From the NCBI GenBank assembly GCA_030280995.1, contig JASXTE010000014.1:28118150-28182149 (forward strand): a stretch of 64,000 nt of DNA, in the 5' to 3' direction. The notes below the pieces were generated by a model. That model saw nothing but the letters and a program-made list of their open reading frames with translations. It did not search any database and was not told the DNA's origin. Every line of letters starts with the position of its first letter. Position 1 is the stretch's first letter. Shown in pieces: positions 55,509 through 64,000 of the stretch. Source of the stretch: Hemileia vastatrix (taxonomy: Eukaryota > Basidiomycota > Pucciniomycetes > Pucciniales > Zaghouaniaceae). The position numbers were made by a program, and so were the translations under genes.

Positions 55509-57010
55509 ATGGAAACTACAAGAAGAGAACAAATTGAAAACAAAAAAGATAGAAAGAGCTATGAAAAGAGACAAATTTTGAATAATGAACTTCCTACAAT
55601 GGTCAGAAAGGAGAGTTCAGTAAGTAATAATCCTTGGAAAGAAGAAGATGAAGAAATAAACTTACCTAATATGAAATCAGAGCCAGTGGAGACAGAAGAA
55701 GAGATGGAAATGAAGGACTGGATGGATAGGTTATATGATAATGTAGAAAAGTTATTTTCAAGAGATATAAATATAGTTACTGATAAAATACACCAAAATA
55801 CTGCAAGTATTGCTACAATTATGAAAGATGTTTTAGTCCCAATAAATGATACATGTAATGATATTAAAAATATAAGTGAAGAAAATAAAAAAGTAAATGG
55901 GAGTAATAATAAAGAGATAGAAAACAATACTTACTTTTATTTGATAAAACAACAGAGATATTGGATGAATTAATAACAAACAATGAAAATACTCTTAACT
56001 CAATAAAAAATAAAAAAAGATGAAAACTTTGAAATTGTGAAAGATATTAAAAATGAGATAGAAGAATGGCATAAAAATAAAATAAAACATGAACTTGTAA
56101 AAATAGAAAAGAAAACACAGGATATATATAACAGATTAAACAGCATAGAAAATATAATTTCAAACAAAATTAATAAACAAAAAAAAGAAAAAGTAACACA
56201 ACAAAATGAAGAAGAAGATAAATAAGATGTGAAGAAAGAAGATATCAAAGAATAAGATATAAGTGATTCAGAAAGAATAAATCCTAAAGACTATCCAAAA
56301 CTAGAAAAATTTCCAGAATTTTATGGAGAATGAATTTAAAATCATATGGAGTTTATTAATAACATTGATGTGCTGAAGAAGGATTTTAATATTCCAGATA
56401 TATATATAAGATTAAGATTAGGGGAAATATTTAAAGGAGAAGAAAGGGATTGGTACTTAAAAAAAATTGACAACTAAATTAAAAACATGGGAAGATTGGA
56501 AAGAAAAACTAATTTAAATTTTTTTAACAAGAGCATGAATAGTTAAAATGAGAAATTATATAAATAATAATAAATTAAATGTAGAAAAAGCTAAAAATCC
56601 AGGAAGATGGTTTATGAATCTAGCTTATAAATTGAAAGCAATAGAAACTACATGGGATGAAGATGATATTATAGAATATTTAACATTAAAATTACCTTGA
56701 AAAATACAGAATGATATGCAAGCAATATGGAAAAGAGGACAGTCATTAAATACATTTTGTCACCAACTAAATGAAATATTCCAAAATGACAGATTACAAA
56801 AATCACATCTTTTTTATGAACCATTATATAATAATATTATTCAAAAGGAAGAAGAAAAGAAGAATTAAAATAAGAAAAAACAATCCAAAAATAATATACA
56901 ATGTTATATATGCAATATGAAAGGACACTACAGCAACCTATGTCCTAAAAAGTAAATTAAAAACATACAAATAGAAGATACAGAACAAGGTGAAGAATCT
57001 GGAACCAAGA
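55509..57010 (+). pseudogene. Gyp-3 gag
   Basis: A-rich, Lys/Glu/Asn-rich frames from about 55509 (METTRREQIENKKDRKSYEK) through a Gag-like core around 56290-56720 (NPKDYPKLEKFPEFYGE; IYIRLRLGEIFKGEERDWYL; NNKLNVEKAKNPGRWFMNLA) to the knuckle CYICNMKGHYSNLC at about 56903. Stops and shifts are frequent, so it is inactive. Confidence 0.75.
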
Positions 57011-57179
57011 GCAATAGTTAAAAGGATGAAGATTCAAAAGATGAAAAAGAAGAATATACATTTAATATACTAAAAGAAGAATTAGAGATTAGCACAATAG
57101 AAAACATAGAAGAAGAAATAAATATAAAATTATCAAAACACAATATCATTGCAAGAAAATTAAATGAAGATGTGATGCA

Positions 57180-60140
57180 TCAAGACAGTATAACAGAAAT
57201 AAAATTTGGATATATAAATGGATACTTAGTAAAAATATGTATTGATTCTGGAGAAGCATGTTCTATAGTAAGCAAGAAACTATATGAGTAAATAAAATTA
57301 GAGAAGGAGGGAATAGAAGAAATGAAAAATAATTTTACACTGATGGGACTAGGTGGGAAATTGATGACAACAGGAATAGGCAATATAGAAATAACATTTC
57401 CTCACCAAAAGAGTAACACTATACTAGTAATGAAAATAATAATAGTTGAATAAATGAGGGGTGAAAACACAATAATACTGGGTAGTGAAATTCTATATCA
57501 ATATGGATTCAATATAAACTATATAGACAAGGCATTCGCCATTGGAAAAGGCATGAAGAAGATAATTAACCTAATAAAGAAGAAACCAACTTTAAGAGTA
57601 TATAACAATGAAACAGAAAAAGATGAATTTGAAGAAAAATTAGCAAACATTAAAATTAATCAAGAGTTAAAATTGAAAGAAAAAGATGAAATAGTAAAAA
57701 TAATTAAGAAAAATAAAGAAGAATTTTCATATGGAAAAAAGAAGATAGGAAAAATTAAATGACATGAACTAAAAATAATAAAAACTTGTGAAGAACCATA
57801 CCCAGAAAAAATACAGAGAAAAGCATATAATACAAGTCCAAGAAATAAGAAGGAAATTGAAAAATAAATCAAGGAACTAGAAGAATTAGAGGTTATCAGA
57901 GAAGTTACACAAGTAGGAAAGAAATGTATTACAGAACCAGTAATAATTAAATATCATAATGGAAAATAAAGAATGTGTGGAAATTTCAGAACACAAAATA
58001 CATATACAATATAATATAAGATTCATATCCTATGCCAAGAATAGATCAAACAATTGCAAAAATCAAAAGAGCTAAATATATTAGTACAATGGATATTTTC
58101 AAAGGATATCATCAGGTAAGGGTGGAAGAAGAAAAAAGGGAACTACTGAGAATTATATGCCATATAGGAGTATATGAGTATTTAATGATGCCATTTGGAA
58201 TTAAGAATGGACCAGCAGTATTTCAGAGAATCATGGATCAAGCTTACTTTAAAGAATTAAGAGAACTATGGCTAAAAATATATACTGATAAACTCATAAT
58301 ACTATCAGAAACAATTGAAGAACATATACAACATTTAAATATTATACTGGAAAAAAGTATAAAACTAGGAATCAAAATAAGCATACAAAAATGCATATTT
58401 GGATATAAAGAGTTAACTTCTTTAGGACACAAAATATCAGGAATTTACATATCAGAAGAAGAAGCAAAAGTTGCACCAATAATATATAAAGAGTTACCTC
58501 AAACAATCAAACAACTAGAAAGTTTTTTATGATTTTGCAGTTATTACAGACAATATATTAAAAATTTTAAATAAATAAGCAGAACTTTATATAAATTATT
58601 AGAGAAAAATAAAATATTTGAAATAAAATAAGAAAGAATAAAAACATTTGAAGAACTAAAGAAGAAACTAAAATCAAAACAAGTATTAATATTACCAGAC
58701 TGGAATGAACCTTTTATAGTATATGTGGATTCAAGTTTTACAGGACTATGAGCTGCATTACATCAAAGACAAATAATTCAAAATGAACCAAAAGAGTTAC
58801 CAATATGTTTTATCTCAAGACAATTAAAAAATGGAGAACTAGAAGATGGAGCAACACAACTAGAATGCTTATGTGCAGTGTGGGAATTAGAAAAAATATA
58901 TTACTATCTGGATGAATCAAAATTTGAAATAATAACAGATTGTATTGAAATCAAAAGCTTATTAAATATGCAGAAACCAAATAGACACATGTTAAGATGG
59001 CAACTAGCAATTCAAGAACTTAGAGGAAATATGAAAATAATTCATAGAGAAGGATAGAAACATCAAAACTTAGATGCACTAAGCAGAGATGCATTACCAA
59101 TCAATAAAACTGATCCAGAAGCTCAAGAAGAAGAAACAAACATAATGGAAATCACAAAAAAAAAATTAAGTGATGAATTTTGGGAAAAGATAAAAGAAAA
59201 CTATCAAAAAGACAAAAATGTAAATATAATTCAACATATTATATAAAATCCAGAGAAAATAGAAATGTAAGAGAAACTAGACAAGGAATACAAAAAACTA
59301 CTTCAAGAAAAAAGATTCATAATAATTGATAAGTTAATATATTATAGAGAGAAACATTAAACAAGAATAGTAATAAAAAATGAAGAATTTTTACTGATAG
59401 TACTTAAGATGTGTAATGATGAGATACTAGCAGGACATTTTTCAACAGAAGAAACTATAAGAAGGATAGAAAAAACAGCATGGTGAATGAATTATAAGAA
59501 AGATGCAAAAGAATAATTAAAGACATGTGAAATTTTTAAAAAAACTAATAAATCTACAGGAAAAAAATATGGACTACTACAAGAAATTGAATCACCAACA
59601 AAGCCATTGGAAATAATTAATATGGATTTTGTAACAGCACTACCACCAGTAGGACAAATCGACTAGAATTCAATACTAGTAATAGTAGAAAGATTAAGTA
59701 AAAGAGCAAAATTCATACCAACACATAAAGAAATAGATACACAACAACTAGCAATATCATTTTGGATGAATATAATATCAGATGTGGGATTACTAAGGAT
59801 TATAATCAGTTACAGAGATCCAAAATTTACATCTGAATTATGTAGAAGTTTAATGACATTAATAGGTTGTTCATTGTCATTTTCAACAGCATACAATCCA
59901 CAAAAAGATGGATTATCAGAAATAATGATACAAACAGTAGAAGATATGTTGAGAAGATACACTGCTTTTTGTATGAAATATAAAGATAAAGATGGATTTG
60001 TACATGATTGGTATACACTACTTCCAGAACTGGAATATGCATACAACTCAAGAAAGCACAGTAGCACAGGTAAAGCTCCATTTGAATTAGAAAGAGGATA
60101 TATTCCAAGGAATTCATTATTTTACTTAAAGACAAGATAA
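57180..60140 (+). pseudogene. Gyp-3 pol: protease, RT, RNase H, integrase
   Basis: Protease VKICIDSGEACSIVSKKLYE at about 57230 keeps DSG. RT at 58032-58532 has STMDIFKGYHQVRVEEEKRE, YLMMPFGIKNGPAVFQRIMD and LKIYTDKLIIL, where YxDD has become YTDK. RNase H at about 58705-59100 has FIVYVDSSFTGL and [20 protein letters not shown]. Integrase at 59400-60140 has the INMDFVTALPP, YRDPKFTSELC and PQKDGLSEIMIQTVED blocks. About twenty stops disrupt it. The remnant at 1-735 belongs to the same broad group. Confidence 0.82.
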
Positions 60141-60752
60141 TAAATATGAAAATACACCCAAATTCAATAATATTATCAGACATGTTAGAGAAAGCAATTA
60201 TACATGAACAAAAATCTGTAACAAAATCACCTGAATATTCAAAACAGAGATGGGATCAACACCACCAAGAACCACACATTTAAATAAGAGACTGGGTACT
60301 AATATCAACTAAAAATTCCTTCAATATTACAGGATCAAAAATATTATAAGATCATTATCTTGGATCTTTCCTAGTAATAGAAAAACATTGTGAAAATGCA
60401 GTAGAAGTACAATTAGCTACAGAATACCAGAATAAACATCCAACATTTCAAGTATCATTATTAAAGAAATATCACAAAAATAATGAAGAAAAAATCAAAA
60501 ATAGGAACACAAGAGAAAAACCAAAGGAAGTTAAAGAAAAAGAACAGATAATTGAGAAAAAAATAGATGAGAAAATATTAAAAAATGGAAACAAAGAGAA
60601 AATATTATATTAAGTGGGATACAAGAAATAATCTTCAGAAAAAGACAAATGGATTACAATGGAAGAAATGGAAAATAAAGACAAATTTTTGGGAGAATAT
60701 AGATATATGAAAAAGAAATAAGAATTAGAATTTTTTTTTTAGGAATAGGAAG
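60141..60752 (+). other. Gyp-3 pol tail and 3' untranslated region
   Basis: 60141-60600 continues the C-terminal part of pol in broken frames (VLISTKNSFNITGSKIL, then VQLATEYQNKHPTFQVSLLK, a chromodomain-adjacent type of sequence). The remainder, up to the T-rich tract before the LTR, has no gene. Confidence 0.5.
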
Positions 60753-61773
60753 CATCAGCTGCTGGGATGAAACATCTGAAAAACAAGAGATTAAAGGAAG
60801 AGTATCAATATAACCAAATAGACAACTAATAATAGAAAAGAAGAGTAAGAAGAACAAAGGGAGAAAGAAGGATATAAACAAATACAGCAGATAATAGAAT
60901 AGAGATAAGAAAGAAGAAAGGGATGAAAGAAGGAAATAGCTGCGTAAGTACAAACAAGAAGAAAAAACAGACAAATAAAACAAAACTATAGTAACAGTAG
61001 AAATAAGATAGGGAAAATGCATAGCAAGATAAAGAGAAATTTAGTACATATAGGGTTAAGGGAAAGCTGGAATAATAAAGAGAAAGTACAAAGGGAGGTA
61101 ATATGTTAATAAAGATAAATAGAATACATGAAATAAAATATAAAGAGGTGATTTCCCCTGGATATCACCATCTATTTTACAAACCACAGCTTATATAACC
61201 CTAGTTTGAGTTGCTACTACTGTAGTCATTAAATCAAGATAAGTTCACAATAATTATTGTAGATTCCCTGCTATATTGAGTGAGACACTTCATAGCAAAT
61301 AATGTTTAATTATTATTCCCCTTATCAAAAAATATTAAATATTAAATTACTTGATATTCTATCTTAAATTGGTGAGCTCTGTTACTTTATAATATTCTTT
61401 ATATATCTTATTCCTGATACCTCCTAAGAGTAGTTAAAGTGCGTATTTAAGAAGCAAAAGATAAATATAAATTGTTATATATTTGACAACTTACTGGTCC
61501 TGGTAACTTACTTAGATATATAAGTATTGGTAGCTGGTATATATCCTATATAGACACTGTGGGAATTATTATATTATATCTAGTCATTGTTATAACAGTT
61601 AAATTGATTAAATTATAGTACTATATAAACAGTACCTGATCTATAGCATATAATCAAAGCTATAGATAAGCGGGATTTATTAATATATTACTATTTTGTA
61701 CTCACTTAACTAGTAATAAGACCCCAATGCTGCTTATAAGATTGATTAATCTCACAGTAAAAAAGGCCTGACA
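60753..61773 (+). repeat. 3' LTR of Gyp-3 (family D)
   Basis: The undivided counterpart of the split 5' LTR; it begins CATCAGCTGC (5' copy TGTCAGCTGC) and ends CTGACA. Confidence 0.9.
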
Positions 61774-62199
61774 GTGTTGGGATATTCATAAAATTCAACT
61801 TTGGAGCTATAATAAGAAGGTGCGGTATGGTAAGGTAAACTCTTACAGTCGCCTTGCTGTAAGCAGAATCCGGAGGAGATATGTGGATTTAGCTGAAAAC
61901 CCCGTCCTTCCAATAAAATTAACAAAGTAGGTGTTCTAAATCACTAAGCTAACCAATCTACTTAGATCTGATTGATAAAAATAATGAAACTCTAAAATAA
62001 TTAACGCTTATTGAGATTTAAAGAAAGTGGCTGTTGATAAAGAAATACTGATAACAACAATTAAGGTGTACCAGTGAAAGATCTGAAAAGATAGACTTTT
62101 ATGTTTTTATAATAATTTTAATTTTTATGAGACAGCAATAACCAAGTCCCAGCGATGAAGACCTTTCTAAAGATACCCTGTATGAAGTGTTATTTAAAC
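61774..62199. other. Unassigned interval between Gyp-3 and Gyp-4
   Basis: No gene or known repeat was recognised in about 430 bp. Confidence 0.4.
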
Positions 62200-62935
62200 T
62201 GTTGAATTGTATTTCTAAGATGTTATGTAAAAAAATAATAATGTTATAAGGGTATTACAAGTTATTTTAATTTGTTGAGTAATAAAAAATGAGACTGTGG
62301 TAGTTAATGATTAAGCTGTATGATGTGTCCCCCCCTCAATTTCGAGTTTGAGAAGCGCTTAAGTATTCCTAGTCACGTGCCTAAGTTTTCCCCTCCAGAG
62401 CTCTTCCAGAGTCAATCCGGAGCCCGTACGGAGTCCGTACGGAGTCGAAACGGAGTCCGTCCGGACTTCCGGACTCAATTTAGAACCTTAAAACCATAAT
62501 AAAAAATCTAGAAAAATTACACATAATAGAGCTACTTCCCCTTTACCTACCAAACTAATTTTCGTAGTCTGCGCAGCTCTAATTACCCCGTGGAAATTCA
62601 TCAAAGTTAAGTAATTTTTGAAAACGTAAATATTTCTATAAAACTTTAAAATTCATTTAAAAATATAAGAAAAATAGTAAAAATTCTGGGAAAATTTCCC
62701 AAGGTTCTTGAGTGACTTGACTTGATACTTATAAATTTTTTAGACCATAAAAATAAGTTTTCTCCGCAAAATAAATTGTTTTCGTGTAGGCATTTGCTCG
62801 TGACCAACTTCTTCATATTTAAAACTCCAATAAATTAAATAAAACCCTTTTATAAAAAATAATAACGCCAATCTTGCACGCCGTAATAACTCCATTTACG
62901 TACTTAGGTGCCGTACTAAACTTTAGGCTACCACA
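62200..62935 (-). repeat. Family-B LTR of Gyp-4
   Basis: About 736 bp. It contains a tandem GGAGTCCGTACGGAGTC-like stretch (62418-62468) not seen in the split copy. Colinear with 3953-4136 plus 12003-12524. Confidence 0.7.
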
Positions 62936-63058
62936 TCCTCCCTCCAATCGAGAATGTCCCCATTCTTAAAGCTTTGCATAAGTGGTTGAACACAATATTC
63001 ATCTTTAACCTTCAACCACCATCTTCTTTAATCAACTATAAAATTCATCTTCATCAAT

Positions 63059-63750
63059 ATGTCTTCCAAAGAACTTGTCGCTCCATGTGAACTCTGCGCT
63101 CGATACCAGGTACCTTGTTTAATGTCCAACCCTAATCTTCCTGGCAGAACAGCTTGCGACCTATGCCGTGTGAAAAAAGTCAAATGCAACCGGCCAATAG
63201 TTCCTTCTAAAACAAACGTATATTTAGGACCAGCAGCTCTCCCTGATCCCTCAACTTCTAAAAAGCAATCCAAAATTCCTAACTTCTTAAAACGAATAAG
63301 AACAAAAACAGCTTCAAAAGTTCAATCTTCATCAACGGATCCCGGCCTAATTTTGCCTTCACAAGATCCTAATCCTATAACGCCAGTACCCCCAACTAAG
63401 TTTGCTGAGACTATGTTTCCTGGCTCTAAATGTAAGACCCTATTTATCTTACTAAAAAAACTTTTAATCAAAATTGACTAAACCTATGACTTAATAACAT
63501 ATTTGAACTTCTAGCTGTCGAAATAACCAACACTGATGATGTTGGTAGAGTGAAGACGGACTATATCAATCATTACCCAAATTTTCATCGCTATCTTTTT
63601 CTTGACTTTACTAATGAGTTGAAACGAAAAATGCTGGCCTATTTTCAAGAAACTCCAGCTAATAACCATGAAGACCTCATGAAAAGAAGAATTTTAATGC
63701 AAAGCTTTGATAATGATGTTGAACAATTTCAAAGAAATTATCTTTTCTAA
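63059..63750 (+). CDS. Antisense six-Cys accessory gene of Gyp-4 (two exons)
   Basis: Exon 1 is 63059-63431, the intron 63432-63514 (GTAAGA...ACTTCTAG, 83 bp, phase 1) and exon 2 63515-63750; spliced length about 202 residues with no stop. Residues 10-39 hold CELCARYQVPC, 12 residues, CDLCRVKKVKC. A Ser/Pro/Lys linker follows, then the helical C-terminal domain (FTNELKRKMLAYFQETPANN, HEDLMKRRILMQSFDNDVEQ). It starts 124 bp inside the LTR. With Gyp-2 copy A it is the cleanest member of this family here. I do not recognise a named protein family. Confidence 0.82.
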
Positions 63751-64000
63751 CAGTATAACTTGATAAAATTTTGTTTTTGCTTGGTCTTCTTAAACTTTCA
63801 ACATAAATGATGTTTTCTTTCTTCTCTGGCTTGATATAACATAAAATAAAATAAAATAAATCTTGTGATGATTCCACTACTGAGAGCAAGGTTTGAATCC
63901 CTTCAGACTCCCATATACCAGTCTTCCTTCTTGTCACAGCATTGAGAGAGTGGATCTTCCTATGAGCCGAATACTCCTGATTCCATCCTCATAGGGCCCC
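63751..64000. other. 3' region of the Gyp-4 accessory gene
   Basis: 250 bp, with an AAATAAAATAAAATAAA run near 63842; no gene seen before the window ends. Confidence 0.4.

Larger units (their letters stand above)
40554..61773 (+). mobile_element. Gyp-3: decayed Ty3/Gypsy element, host of Gyp-2
   Basis: The 5' LTR is 40554-41364 plus 54455-54675, split by Gyp-2; the 3' LTR is 60753-61773. They match base for base over long stretches and show the empty Gyp-2 site (GACACTGTGGGAATT at 61554-61568). LTR ends are TGTCAGC and TGACA; flanks GTTTT and GTGTT agree at 4 of 5 positions. Internal DNA is very A-rich, with gag, protease, RT, RNase H and integrase in order but full of stops. Confidence 0.9.
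62200..64000 (-). mobile_element. Gyp-4: Gypsy element with family-B LTR, truncated by the window end
   Basis: An LTR (62200-62935, ending CTACCACA) is followed by TCCTCCCTCCAAT, the same purine-tract complement that borders the Gyp-2 3' LTR, and then by an intact accessory gene on the plus strand. By analogy gag-pol should lie on the minus strand beyond 64000. The left boundary of the LTR is inferred by comparison with the split copy at 3953. Confidence 0.7.

Overview
The window is eukaryotic and almost certainly fungal. Introns are short (50-120 bp) with GTAAG...(C/T)AG borders, and the one ordinary gene is a secreted AA9-type (GH61) lytic polysaccharide monooxygenase with a CFEM-like tail. 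A Tet-like 2OG-Fe(II) oxygenase of the type abundant in rust fungi sits inside a DNA transposon. A repeat-swollen basidiomycete, most likely a rust (Pucciniales), is my best guess; the species cannot be read from the sequence. Nearly everything is transposable elements, many nested.

Layout: 1-3950 holds two degenerate Ty3/Gypsy pol remnants, one on each strand. 3953-12524 is an LTR (family B) split by Gyp-1 (4137-12002), a chromodomain Gypsy element. 13484-18727 is Cop-1, a nearly intact Ty1/Copia element. 18733-21059 is host-like sequence with the AA9 gene on the minus strand. 21060-29637 is a large inverted-repeat hAT-type element. Its left arm was hit by a 200-bp MITE and by a PIF/Harbinger-type transposon carrying the Tet-like oxygenase; its transposase was hit by a solo LTR of the Gyp-1 family. 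29640-31171 is a cluster of palindromic MITEs. 31202-36314 is Cop-2, a decayed relative of Cop-1. 36543-40230 holds a foldback element, intron-like repeats, a broken Tc1/mariner-type transposase and an AT-rich tandem repeat. 40554-61773 is Gyp-3 (plus strand, decayed), whose 5' LTR is split by the much younger Gyp-2 (41365-54454, minus strand). 62200-64000 is the start of Gyp-4.

The most interesting system is a small spliced gene lying antisense to gag-pol, starting about 50-125 bp inside the 3' LTR of otherwise different Gypsy elements (Gyp-1, Gyp-2, Gyp-4; a remnant in Gyp-0; a second paralog within Gyp-2). Each product has an N-terminal six-cysteine cluster, CX2CX6CX12-15CX2CX6C. This is the spacing of the fungal Zn(II)2Cys6 domain, but the basic half-site comes second instead of first. 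A short helical C-terminal domain lies after one intron. In Gyp-0 and Gyp-2, pol and this gene converge on a region rich in stem-loops, some with compensatory changes between copies, and in a ~21-bp motif that also recurs inside pol. A self-encoded regulator with its own DNA or RNA sites would fit, but that is inference.

The second system is the pairing of a Tet-like oxygenase with a Harbinger-type transposase inside one clear pair of terminal inverted repeats with a TTA target duplication.
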